64,000 nucleotides of DNA, taken from Bacteroides oleiciplenus YIT 12058. Its GTDB lineage: Bacteria; Bacteroidota; Bacteroidia; Bacteroidales; Bacteroidaceae. The notes beneath the pieces were generated by a model. The model saw nothing but the letters and a program-made list of their open reading frames with translations. It was not told the DNA's origin and ran no database searches. Shown in pieces: positions 53,903 through 62,317 of the stretch (its first letter is position 1; each line of letters begins with the position of its first letter). A program made the translations under genes and the position numbers. The stretch is taken from the NCBI RefSeq assembly GCF_000315485.1, contig NZ_JH992940.1, forward strand, positions 1,152,164 through 1,216,163, read 5' to 3'.

Positions 53903-54009
53903 CAATCACGATAAAAACAAACTTCACAGAGATAATAGCAGTGGCATGCATACCTAATAATGGTTATTTTATGCTGTTCAACATAAAAAAGGCATATATA
54001 TCCATACTA

Positions 54010-54034
54010 TTACGGAAATATTTCCGTAATTTTG
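54010..54034 (+). promoter_or_regulatory. pflB promoter with 20-bp palindromic operator
   Basis: TTACGGAAATATTTCCGTAA (54010-54029) is a perfect palindrome. Its last bases overlap TAATTTTG (54027-54034), the -7 element, 41 bp before the pflB ATG. Binding of a dimeric regulator there would occlude the promoter. Confidence 0.75.
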
Positions 54035-54074
54035 CAGCCCCAAAAGGATAACATTACATTTACCCACTAACAAA

Positions 54075-56312
54075 ATGAATATTATGGAATTGAACAAAAC
54101 CTTTATTGACGGGCTTTGGAGCAAAGAAATCAATGTCAGTGATTTCGTTAGTAAAAACATCGCGCCCTATACCGGCGACGCATCCTTCCTGCAAGGACCC
54201 ACTGAACGTACAAAGAAAATCTGGGAACTTTGCCTGAAAGCACTTGAAGAAGAAAGAGCCAACAACGGTGTCCGTTCTCTCGACCCCCATACCGTATCTA
54301 CCATCACTTCACACCAGGCAGGCTATATAGATAAGGAAAACGAACTTATCGTCGGCTTGCAGACGGATGAATTGCTGAAACGCGCCATCAAACCCTTTGG
54401 CGGCATCAACGTAGTGATGAAGGCTTGCCGCGAAAACGGCATAGAAATAGATGATAAAGTAAAAGAAATCTTTACCCATTACCGCAAGACGCACAACGAT
54501 GGTGTGTTCGACGTATATACCGAAGAAATTCGCTCATTCCGTTCACTGGGTTTCCTCACCGGACTGCCCGATAATTATGCCCGCGGACGCATCATTGGCG
54601 ACTATCGCCGTCTGGCCCTCTACGGCATCGACCGCCTCATCGAAGCGAAACAAGAAGATTTGCACAACCTGACCGGTCCGATGACTGACGACCGCATCCG
54701 CCTGCGCGAAGAAGTGGCAGAGCAAATCAAGGCTTTGAAGGACATCAAGATAATGGGCGAATACTACGGTCTCGACCTCAGCCGCCCGGCAACTTCGGCA
54801 CAGGAAGCCGTGCAATGGGTGTACATGGCCTATCTGGCTGCCGTGAAAGAACAAGACGGTGCTGCCATGTCACTGGGTAATGTTTCCTCGTTCCTCGACA
54901 TCTTCATTGAATATGATCTGGCACACGGAAACATCAACGAAACATTTGCCCAGGAGCTGATTGACCAGTTCGTTATCAAACTCCGTATGGTACGCCACCT
55001 GCGTATGCAGTCGTACAACGACATCTTTGCAGGCGACCCGACCTGGGTGACGGAAGCTATAGGCGGACGTTTCAACGATGGACGCGTGAAAGTGACAAAG
55101 ACTTCTTTCCGCTTCCTGCAAACGCTCTATAACCTCGGCCCTTCTCCCGAACCGAACCTGACGATATTGTGGGGACCGGAATTGCCCGAAGGTTTCAAAG
55201 AATTCTGTGCTAAAGTATCTGTAGATACCAGCTCTATCCAATATGAAAACGATAATCTGATGCGCGAAGTGCGCAACTGCGATGATTACGGCATTGCGTG
55301 CTGCGTATCTTATCAGGCTATCGGCAAGCAAATTCAATTCTTCGGCGCACGTGCCAACCTGGCAAAAGCCTTGTTGCTTGCCATCAACGGCGGACGTTGT
55401 GAAAACACAGGTACTGTCATGGTAAAGGGCATCCCTGTGCTGACAAGCGATGTGTTGAAGTTCGAAGAAGTGATGGCGAACTATAAGAAAGTGCTGACGG
55501 AAATTGCCCGCGTTTACAACGAAGCGATGAACATCATCCACTACATGCACGATAAGTATTATTACGAAAAAGCGCAGATGGCGTTTATCGATACGAATCC
55601 GCGCATTAATCTGGCTTATGGCGTGGCAGGTCTTTCTATTGCCATCGACTCACTGTCCGCCATCAAGAATACAAAGGTTACTGCCCGCCGCAACGAAATC
55701 GGCCTGACGGAAGGCTTCGATATTGAAGGAACATTCCCTTGCTTTGGTAATAATGACGACCGCGTGGACCACCTCGGTGTGGACCTGGTGTACTACTTCA
55801 GCGAAGAACTGAAGAAATTGCCCGTTTACAAGAACGCCCGTCCCACCCTTTCATTGCTGACCATCACCTCTAATGTGATGTATGGTAAGAAAACAGGAGC
55901 TACTCCTGACGGACGTGCTAAAGGTGTGGCTTTCGCTCCGGGTGCGAACCCGATGCACGGACGCGACAAGAATGGTGCAATCGCATCACTGAGTTCTGTA
56001 GCCAAGTTACGATACCGTGATTCACAGGATGGCATCAGTAACACATTCTCCATTGTTCCGAAATCTCTCGGTCCCACTGCAGAAGATCGTGTGGAAAATC
56101 TGGTGACAATGATGGACGGTTACTTCACCAAAGGTGCACACCACCTGAACGTGAATGTATTGAACCGTGAAATGCTGGAAGATGCCATGGAGCACCCGGA
56201 GAAGTATCCGCAACTGACGATTCGTGTTTCCGGCTATGCTGTGAATTTTGTGAAGTTGAGTCGCGAACACCAGTTAGAGGTTATTAATCGCAGCTTCCAC
56301 GAGAGAATGTAA
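54075..56312 (+). CDS. pflB: Formate C-acetyltransferase (pyruvate formate-lyase)
   Basis: A 745-residue glycyl radical enzyme converting pyruvate and CoA to acetyl-CoA and formate under anaerobic conditions. The active-site Cys409-Cys410 pair is in YGIACCVSY and the radical Gly720 in RVSGYAVNF near the C-terminus. The length matches family members. It is followed after 2 bp by its activating enzyme. Another ATG three codons in is a possible start. Confidence 0.96.
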   Translation: MNIMELNKTFIDGLWSKEINVSDFVSKNIAPYTGDASFLQGPTERTKKIWELCLKALEEERANNGVRSLDPHTVSTITSHQAGYIDKENELIVGLQTDELLKRAIKPFGGINVVMKACRENGIEIDDKVKEIFTHYRKTHNDGVFDVYTEEIRSFRSLGFLTGLPDNYARGRIIGDYRRLALYGIDRLIEAKQEDLHNLTGPMTDDRIRLREEVAEQIKALKDIKIMGEYYGLDLSRPATSAQEAVQWVYMAYLAAVKEQDGAAMSLGNVSSFLDIFIEYDLAHGNINETFAQELIDQFVIKLRMVRHLRMQSYNDIFAGDPTWVTEAIGGRFNDGRVKVTKTSFRFLQTLYNLGPSPEPNLTILWGPELPEGFKEFCAKVSVDTSSIQYENDNLMREVRNCDDYGIACCVSYQAIGKQIQFFGARANLAKALLLAINGGRCENTGTVMVKGIPVLTSDVLKFEEVMANYKKVLTEIARVYNEAMNIIHYMHDKYYYEKAQMAFIDTNPRINLAYGVAGLSIAIDSLSAIKNTKVTARRNEIGLTEGFDIEGTFPCFGNNDDRVDHLGVDLVYYFSEELKKLPVYKNARPTLSLLTITSNVMYGKKTGATPDGRAKGVAFAPGANPMHGRDKNGAIASLSSVAKLRYRDSQDGISNTFSIVPKSLGPTAEDRVENLVTMMDGYFTKGAHHLNVNVLNREMLEDAMEHPEKYPQLTIRVSGYAVNFVKLSREHQLEVINRSFHERM

Positions 56313-56314
56313 TA

Positions 56315-57040
56315 ATGATTAACGTTCACTCTTATGAATCTATGGGAACTTTCGACGGGCCCGGTTTGCGGCTCGTCGTATTCCTGCAAGGTTGTCCGTT
56401 CCGCTGTCTGTATTGTGCCAACCCGGATACCATAGACGTGAAAGGCGGCACTCCCACTCCACCGGAAGAAATCCTGCAAATGGCAATCAGTCAGAAAGCA
56501 TTCTTCGGGAAAAAAGGAGGCATCACTTTTTCCGGCGGTGAACCAACGTTGCAGGCAGAAGCACTTATTCCTCTGTTCAAGGAATTGAAAGCTAACGACA
56601 TCCATATATGCCTGGATACCAACGGGGGCATTTGGAATGAAAAAGTGGAAGAACTCTTGGGACTGACGGATTTAGTATTACTGGATATCAAAGAATTCAA
56701 CCCTGAACGCCACAAGAAGCTGACCGGATGCAACAATATCAGAACCTTGCAGACAGCCGCCTGGCTGGAAGAACACGAACGCCCTTTCTGGTTGCGCTAT
56801 GTGTTAGTGCCGGGATACAGCGACTTTGAAGAAGACATCCGCAGCCTAGGTGAACATCTCGGCAAATATAAAGGTATACAGCGGGTAGAAATACTTCCCT
56901 ATCATCGACTGGGCGTGCATAAGTACGAAGCTATGGGATGGAAATACAAACTGAAAGAAGTAAAGGAGAATACCCCCGAACAACTGGAATGTGCTGAAAA
57001 ACTGTTCAAACAATACTTTGAGACTGTCATAATAAATTAA
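56315..57040 (+). CDS. pflA: Pyruvate formate-lyase activating enzyme
   Basis: A 241-residue radical SAM enzyme with Cys27-x3-Cys31-x2-Cys34 in GCPFRCLYCANPDT, plus GGITFSGGEPTLQ for SAM binding. It installs the glycyl radical on PflB. It is co-transcribed with pflB. Confidence 0.96.
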   Translation: MINVHSYESMGTFDGPGLRLVVFLQGCPFRCLYCANPDTIDVKGGTPTPPEEILQMAISQKAFFGKKGGITFSGGEPTLQAEALIPLFKELKANDIHICLDTNGGIWNEKVEELLGLTDLVLLDIKEFNPERHKKLTGCNNIRTLQTAAWLEEHERPFWLRYVLVPGYSDFEEDIRSLGEHLGKYKGIQRVEILPYHRLGVHKYEAMGWKYKLKEVKENTPEQLECAEKLFKQYFETVIIN

Positions 57041-57116
57041 GAATTGAGAATTAAAAATTGAAAAATGATTGCTCTACCGTGCTGCATAGTATTTTTCAAT
57101 TTTTAATTCTCAATTT
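57041..57116. repeat. Long AT-rich inverted repeat between convergent genes
   Basis: A 26-bp arm (57041-57066, GAATTGAGAATTAAAAATTG...) pairs almost perfectly with 57091-57116 around a 24-bp centre. Elements with this sequence are, from memory, common between Bacteroides genes. It probably acts as a bidirectional terminator and may be a dispersed miniature repeat. Confidence 0.8.
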
Positions 57117-57119
57117 CTC

Positions 57120-58457
57120 CTAGTATGTCAAACGAATACCTGCCTGCAACGTAAAGTTCGTAGGATTTTCCTTGCGTATCGTCTCTATAGCAGAACCATC
57201 ATCGAAGAAATAAGAAACACCCGGTTCCACGTATATACCTACTCTATTACTTATATTATACTGAGCACCTACCGCTCCCATCACCGAAAGTTGCACGGGC
57301 TTCACAGTTTCCTTTTCGCTTGCTATCTTGCCATAAACACATTTCTCTATTGCTCCACCGGCAGATACATACATTGTAAAGTTCTTGTTATTGACGAAGT
57401 TCCAGTTTGCACGTACCGGAATACCGATATAATGCAATTTTTGGTCTACCTTCTCCGCATTTCCTTCATACGTTATTTCCGATGCCAACATCGTATAAGT
57501 CACTCCGGTTTCCACTGAAAAGTTCTTAGGTAATGATTTTCTCACAGAAACACCAAAACTAATAGGTTGCTTATGCTTGATATCCCGAACTGCACGTGTA
57601 CTCTTCCGCAGATAAGGTACTCCACCGGCAAATACCAGTTCCTGCCCCTCAGGAATACTCAGCACCCCATTGGAAACATTCGTCATGTCCAGTTTATCAC
57701 TGAACATCGGACCCGCACTTTGTTGCATATCACCACCTCCCGCATTATCCAGTGAAACAAGTCCGCCTGTGTTTCCAACAGACAATCCCACTGCCCAACC
57801 TTTCTCTCCTTTTGAAGATTTCTTTTCAGTTGGTAAATGCAATTTATCTTTTCCGGAAGGACGAGAGATTCTCCGGTTATCCTTTTCCTGAGTCGAAGGA
57901 GCACTCTCCACTACCTGATCGGAAGCCACAGTTACTTCTGCCACTTTCTCTGCCCCATCTGAAACAGGAAGTTCCTCGTTTGTATCCGCTATGCGTGTCC
58001 CTATGTCTTCACCCGTTTTGTTTCTTTCCGTCTCCAGATGTTGTGCTACAAGAGGTTGATGATGAGAAGCCTCTTCTTGTTCTACCACCCGTCTGATTAC
58101 AGGTTCCGGTTGTTCCCCCTGAATAGCCGGCTTTGCTTGTTCCGGCAAAGCATCAGGTATTACTGCCAAAGCCGGTTCAGCCGAACGACGCACATCATCC
58201 ATCACCGGACTCTGCATCAACCACAAGCTAACCGATGACACCGCCACCAACGCGACCGCCGCAGCCGTCATCGCCCAACGGCGGAACAAAATATTCTTCT
58301 TCGTTCCAACCGACATGGGCGGAGAAGTCGGCAAAGCCTTCTCCAGCCGTTCCCAGCCGGTATCGGGCAACGGTTCGGAATAATCATCCAACCGTTCCTT
58401 TATCTTTTTCAACCACAATTCATCATCTTTCATCATACGTTCCTTTCCTTTAAGCAT
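57120..58457 (-). CDS. Dual-membrane anti-sigma factor with C-terminal barrel
   Basis: A 445-residue protein. The short N-terminal cytosolic part (LWLKKIKERLDDYSEPLPDTGWERLEKAL) resembles an anti-sigma domain. One inner-membrane helix follows (about 65-83), then a long low-complexity periplasmic linker rich in Glu, Pro and Gln (about 85-225). The C-terminal outer-membrane beta-barrel (about 230-445) ends TNFTLQAGIRLTY. This is the architecture of the dual membrane-spanning anti-sigma (Dma) family reported in gut Bacteroidota. It overlaps the ECF sigma gene by 8 bp. The start could be at internal Met8 or Met9. Confidence 0.8.
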   Translation of the reverse strand: MLKGKERMMKDDELWLKKIKERLDDYSEPLPDTGWERLEKALPTSPPMSVGTKKNILFRRWAMTAAAVALVAVSSVSLWLMQSPVMDDVRRSAEPALAVIPDALPEQAKPAIQGEQPEPVIRRVVEQEEASHHQPLVAQHLETERNKTGEDIGTRIADTNEELPVSDGAEKVAEVTVASDQVVESAPSTQEKDNRRISRPSGKDKLHLPTEKKSSKGEKGWAVGLSVGNTGGLVSLDNAGGGDMQQSAGPMFSDKLDMTNVSNGVLSIPEGQELVFAGGVPYLRKSTRAVRDIKHKQPISFGVSVRKSLPKNFSVETGVTYTMLASEITYEGNAEKVDQKLHYIGIPVRANWNFVNNKNFTMYVSAGGAIEKCVYGKIASEKETVKPVQLSVMGAVGAQYNISNRVGIYVEPGVSYFFDDGSAIETIRKENPTNFTLQAGIRLTY

Positions 58458-59013
58458 TGTTTCTCATCCACTCCCTCACTTTCGTAGCCAAAGTAGCCTT
58501 GGCACGTGTCAGCTGTGAAGCTGATGACTTCTCATTAATGCCCAGCATCTGGGCAATCTCCTTATGAGATTTTTCTTCAAATATATATAAATTGAATACG
58601 GTGCGATAACCGACAGGCAATTCACTGATAAACTGCATCAGCACCTTCTGAGGAATAGTTTCCACTGTCGAAGCATCAGGCTCTTCATACGTCTCAGGTA
58701 TGTTGTCCAGCGCCTCCGACTGGTTTATTACATCATTCTTGCGCAAGTATTGCAACGCCGTATTCACCATAACACGCTCCATCCACGCCCGCAAGGAACC
58801 ATCACCCCGCCAAGTGAATTTATCAAAAGAATCGAAGAGTTTCAGGAAACCATCATGCATCAGGTCTTCTGCCGTTTCACGGTCGCCCGTATAACGGAGG
58901 CATACGCTAAGCATCCGCCCCGCATAGCGCTCGTACAGCTCCTTTCTGGCAAGATTGTCTCCTTGCCTGCACCGTCCTGCCAGTTCCTGTTCTTCCATTC
59001 TTTCTTTTGACAC
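58450..59013 (-). CDS. ECF-type RNA polymerase sigma factor
   Basis: A 187-residue sigma-70 family factor with region 2 (YERYAGRMLSVCLRYTGDRETAEDLMHDGFLKLF, then WMERVMVNTAL) and region 4 (LPVGYRTVFNLYIFEEKSHKEIAQMLGINEKSSASQL). It is held inactive by the co-encoded anti-sigma protein and released by an envelope signal. A divergent NigD-like lipoprotein gene starts 162 bp away and is a likely target, as in known Das/Dma systems. Confidence 0.92.
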   Translation of the reverse strand: MSKERMEEQELAGRCRQGDNLARKELYERYAGRMLSVCLRYTGDRETAEDLMHDGFLKLFDSFDKFTWRGDGSLRAWMERVMVNTALQYLRKNDVINQSEALDNIPETYEEPDASTVETIPQKVLMQFISELPVGYRTVFNLYIFEEKSHKEIAQMLGINEKSSASQLTRAKATLATKVREWMRNNA

Positions 59014-59034
59014 GCGTTTACCCTATAAATGCAG

Positions 59035-59042
59035 CAAAGATA
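59035..59042 (-). promoter_or_regulatory. Bacteroides -7 element for sigma/anti-sigma operon
   Basis: TATCTTTG on the minus strand, 22 bp before the sigma ATG, a primary-sigma promoter. Confidence 0.6.
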
Positions 59043-59175
59043 AAAATACTGCGCGGAGCGGGCAAGAAAATAGTTCTTTTGTTTCTTTAACAGTCATTTA
59101 TGCAGTATTTCCCGGACTCTAGCATTTTCTCAATACATGGAAATTTTTAAGATTAACACCAAAACCCCACAATTG

Positions 59176-59880
59176 ATGAAGAAGTTGAGATTTTATTTGG
59201 TAGCATTTATGCTTGCGTTTTTAACGATGCCAATATTACAGTCTTGCTTGGATAGTAGTGACAGCAGTTATCCCGATTCCCTTCTCGCTATCGGCACTCT
59301 GGAGATAATTGAAGGCAGGGAATACTTTTTTAATCTGGATGACGGTGATAAGATGTATCCAAGTGACACAACCTATATCCATAATTACGAACTGGTGGAC
59401 GGACAGCGTGTCTTTGTTCAGTTTCTTCCGTTGGAAGAAGACAAACCGGGATATGAGTATAATGTAAAACTTATACAGCTTCAGAATATACTGACGAAAG
59501 ACATCATTCCACTCACTGAAGAAACCGTCGATAGTATTGGCAATGACCGTATTAATGTTGGTAATTTATGGATTGCAGGAAAATTCCTGAACATCGAACA
59601 CCAATTCTATCACAGCAATAATCCGGATAAGAAACATATGTTGAATCTGGTGATTAACAAAACTTCCGAAGCACCGGCTCCGGAAGATGATTACATTAAC
59701 CTGGAGTTCCGCCATAATGCCTTTAACGACGAGCAACGTGAACCTAGCTGGGGAGTAGCATCATTCAGACTGGATGAAATAGCCGACCAACTGGAAGGAA
59801 AAAAGGGATTGAAAATACTCGTCAATAGCATTTATGATGGAAAACGTACTTATACAGTAGAATTAAACAAGAAGAAATAA
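59176..59880 (+). CDS. NigD-like lipoprotein
   Basis: A 234-residue lipoprotein. The ATG at 59176 gives a clean signal with lipobox (LQSC). An N-terminal OB-like domain (about 35-110, TLEIIEGREYFFNLDDGDKMYPSD) and a C-terminal beta-sandwich (INLEFRHNAFND, LVNSIYDG) match NigD proteins. It is divergent from the sigma/anti-sigma pair; a NigD-like protein has been tied to vesiculation in the homologous system. A longer start 13 codons upstream is less likely. Confidence 0.82.
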   Translation: MKKLRFYLVAFMLAFLTMPILQSCLDSSDSSYPDSLLAIGTLEIIEGREYFFNLDDGDKMYPSDTTYIHNYELVDGQRVFVQFLPLEEDKPGYEYNVKLIQLQNILTKDIIPLTEETVDSIGNDRINVGNLWIAGKFLNIEHQFYHSNNPDKKHMLNLVINKTSEAPAPEDDYINLEFRHNAFNDEQREPSWGVASFRLDEIADQLEGKKGLKILVNSIYDGKRTYTVELNKKK

Positions 59881-59900
59881 ACCTAAACTGACCGATTGAA

Positions 59901-59941
59901 AAAAGAGGGTGCATATCGCTCAAACGAATGCATCCTCTTTT
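59901..59941. terminator. Bidirectional terminator, NigD / aquaporin
   Basis: AAAAGAGG..TGCAT pairs with ATGCATCCTCTTTT between the convergent genes, with A/T runs on both sides. Confidence 0.8.
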
Positions 59942-59964
59942 ACTTTTCATGGAAATTTAACTTG

Positions 59965-60645
59965 CTATTTGTTGCTACCAATTATTTTCCATACAATAGC
60001 ACTACCCACAGCACCTATAAACGGAGCCACAATGAAAAGCCACAACTGGCTAAGAGCCGCACCACCTTCGAACAAAGCCGGGCCGATGCTTCTGGCAGGA
60101 TTCACTGAAGTGCCCGTGATAGGGATACATACAATATGTACCAATACCAAAGACAAACCGATGGCCAAACCGGCAAAATTGCCTGCACCTTTCTTTGAGT
60201 CGGTAGTACCTAATACGACCAATACAAAAATAAATGTAAATACCACTTCCGCAATAAAGGCTTGCAACATTTCTCCGTCACCGAAACCATTGGAACCGGT
60301 TGCCGTAGGACCATCATGCCCTCCGGTAGAAACCAATGCGAAGAGTATGGCAGAACCGATAATTGCACCAATTACCTGAAATATCATATACAAGGCAGCA
60401 TCTTTTCCACTCATGCGCCCCGACATAAACACTCCCAACGTAATGGCAGGATTAATGTGGCATCCCGAGATGCCTCCTATGGTGTAGGCCATAGCCACAA
60501 CAGACAAACCAAACGCAAACGCAACACCAAGCGTTCCTACGCCGGCGCTCACAACTCCTGCAGCACTTCCGGCAAACACTGCACTACCGCAGCCCATCAA
60601 AACCAGAACCATTGTTCCTACCATTTCTGCAATATACTTTTTCAT
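59965..60645 (-). CDS. aqpZ: Aquaporin Z-type MIP channel
   Basis: A 226-residue six-helix water channel of the major intrinsic protein family. The two NPA half-helices are in SGCHINPAITLGVF and GTSVNPARSIGPALF, with the selectivity-filter Arg after the second. The lack of the extra Asp and loop residues of glycerol facilitators favours an aquaporin Z. It is alone in its transcription unit and lies next to the second mobile element. Confidence 0.93.
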   Translation of the reverse strand: MKKYIAEMVGTMVLVLMGCGSAVFAGSAAGVVSAGVGTLGVAFAFGLSVVAMAYTIGGISGCHINPAITLGVFMSGRMSGKDAALYMIFQVIGAIIGSAILFALVSTGGHDGPTATGSNGFGDGEMLQAFIAEVVFTFIFVLVVLGTTDSKKGAGNFAGLAIGLSLVLVHIVCIPITGTSVNPARSIGPALFEGGAALSQLWLFIVAPFIGAVGSAIVWKIIGSNK

Positions 60646-60749
60646 AAGCATCAATTGATTTTTTCTAAATTAAACAATATTGATTATCTATTATAAATAA
60701 ACAAAAAGTAACCAAAAAAAGAAAGGTATTGGAAAGACAAAAAAACATA

Positions 60750-60783
60750 AAAGTCTCACAAATTCAATGATTTGTGAGACTTT
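60750..60783. terminator. Hairpin beside second attachment site
   Basis: AAAGTCTCACAAAT pairs with ATTTGTGAGACTTT around TCAATG. It has the same position relative to the att core as the hairpin at 41396, like the remnant terminator of a tRNA gene displaced by insertion. Confidence 0.75.
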
Positions 60784-60792
60784 CTTATTATT

Positions 60793-60805
60793 GCGGAGAG
60801 ACGGG
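60793..60805. other. Left attachment core of second element
   Basis: GCGGAGAGACGGG differs at one position from the tRNA-Ser core and is followed by CTCCCGAACCTAC, equivalent to CTCTCGAACCTAC after the first core. Confidence 0.75.
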
Positions 60806-60922
60806 CTCCCGAACCTACGCTTTCAGAAAATATCATAAAATTGCAAATCATTGATAATCACATATTATATACAATGCAGAGTAAATCTAAATCTTTCTAA
60901 ATGCCTTTTGTTATTTCAATTT

Positions 60923-60962
60923 TTGGGTGTATATTTGGGTGTAGAATTTCAAACGCACCCAA
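60923..60962 (+). promoter_or_regulatory. Integrase promoter and GGGTGT arm repeats, second element
   Basis: TTGGGTGTA at 60923 and 60935 (12 bp apart), inverted GCACCCAA at 60955-60962, and -7 element TATATTTG at 60930-60937. Where element 1 has ACACCC this copy has GCACCC, which still pairs with GGGTGT through a G-T wobble. Confidence 0.6.
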
Positions 60963-60964
60963 TT

Positions 60965-62248
60965 ATGAATATCAAACGCAACATCATTTTTGCATTGGAG
61001 AGCCGGAAGAAGAACGGTGTACCAATCGTAGAGAACGTACCTATCCGTATGCGTGTCATATACGCAAGCCAACGCATCGAATTTACAACAGGCTACCGGA
61101 TTGACGTAGCCAAATGGGATGCCGACAAACAACGGGTAAAGAACGGATGCACCAACAAGCTGAAACAAAGCGCATCCGAAATCAATGCGGACTTGCTGAA
61201 ATACTATGCCGAGATTCAAAACGTGTTTAAGGAGTTTGAGGTACAGGAAACCATGCCGACCACCCAACAGCTAAAGGATGCGTTCAATCTGCGGATGAAA
61301 GACAACAGTGAAGAACAGCAGGAAGAAGCGCAGATAAGTTTTTGGGAAGTGTTCGATGAGTTTGTAAAAGAGTGTGGCAACCAGAATAATTGGACGGCAT
61401 CCACCTATGAGAAATTTGCAGCAGTGAGAAACCACCTCAAAGAGTTCAAGGAAGATGTAACCTTTGAATACTTCAACGAGTTCGGGTTAAACGAATATGT
61501 CAATTTCTTGCGTGATAAGAAAGACATGAGGAACAGCACCATCGGCAAACAAATGGGATTTCTCAAATGGTTCCTGCGCTGGAGTTTCAAAAAAGGACAT
61601 CATCAGAACATTGCATACGATACATTCAAACCCAAATTAAAAACCACCTCTAAAAAGGTAATATTCCTGACTTGGGACGAATTGAACAGACTGAAAGATT
61701 ACCAGATACCGAAAGACAAGCAATATTTGGAACGTGTCAGGGATGTCTTTCTATTCTGTTGCTTCACAAGTCTGCGATACTCGGATGTTCGTAATCTGAA
61801 AAGAAGCGATGTGAAACCCGACCACATTGAAGTTACCACAGTCAAAACGGCAGACAGTCTGAATATTGAACTGAACAAATACAGTAAAGCCATACTTGAA
61901 AAATACAAGGAAGTCCATTTTGAAAACCACATGGCATTGCCTGTCATCAGCAACCAAAAGATGAACGATTATTTGAAAGAGTTGGGGGAACTCGCTGAAA
62001 TCAACGAGCCTGTAAGGGAAACCTACTACAAAGGGAATGAGCGTATAGATGAAGTCACCCCAAAATACGCATTGCTAAGCACCCATGCAGGAAGAAGAAC
62101 ATTCATTTGCAATGCGCTGGCTCTCGGTATTCCGGCACAGGTCGTAATGAAATGGACGGGACACAGTGACTATAAAGCCATGAAACCCTACATTGACATA
62201 GCGGATGATATTAAGGCAAATGCCATGAACAAGTTTAACCAACTATAA
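60965..62248 (+). CDS. Tyrosine recombinase, second IntN2-like integrase
   Basis: The 427-residue protein has the same catalytic residues as the first copy (Arg in CFTSLRYSDVRNL, STHAGRRTF, WTGHSDYKAM, KPYIDIAD). It differs mainly by a one-residue longer acidic segment (DNSEEQQEEAQ against DTSEDQEDVK). It is expected to target a tRNA-Ser 3' end. ATG 60965 is chosen because the -7 element lies inside any longer frame. Confidence 0.92.
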   Translation: MNIKRNIIFALESRKKNGVPIVENVPIRMRVIYASQRIEFTTGYRIDVAKWDADKQRVKNGCTNKLKQSASEINADLLKYYAEIQNVFKEFEVQETMPTTQQLKDAFNLRMKDNSEEQQEEAQISFWEVFDEFVKECGNQNNWTASTYEKFAAVRNHLKEFKEDVTFEYFNEFGLNEYVNFLRDKKDMRNSTIGKQMGFLKWFLRWSFKKGHHQNIAYDTFKPKLKTTSKKVIFLTWDELNRLKDYQIPKDKQYLERVRDVFLFCCFTSLRYSDVRNLKRSDVKPDHIEVTTVKTADSLNIELNKYSKAILEKYKEVHFENHMALPVISNQKMNDYLKELGELAEINEPVRETYYKGNERIDEVTPKYALLSTHAGRRTFICNALALGIPAQVVMKWTGHSDYKAMKPYIDIADDIKANAMNKFNQL

Positions 62249-62287
62249 AAGTATCAATCAGTTTCATGGATTATCCGCTATTTGAAT

Positions 62288-62295
62288 TATATTTG
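62288..62295 (+). promoter_or_regulatory. Bacteroides -7 element fixing second DUF1016 start
   Basis: TATATTTG overlaps a longer in-frame extension and lies 22 bp before the ATG at 62318. Confidence 0.6.
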
Positions 62296-62317
62296 CGACA
62301 ACAATAGACATTGGAAC

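Larger units (their letters stand above)
60655..60964. other. Intergenic: aquaporin upstream, att core, integrase leader
   Basis: About 310 bp with a terminator-like hairpin (60750-60783), an att core (60793-60805), and the left arm of the second element. No gene seen. Confidence 0.6.

Noticed and set aside
54870..55550. 226-codon open frame antisense to pflB
   Set aside because: A shadow of the highly conserved pflB gene; no recognisable protein features.
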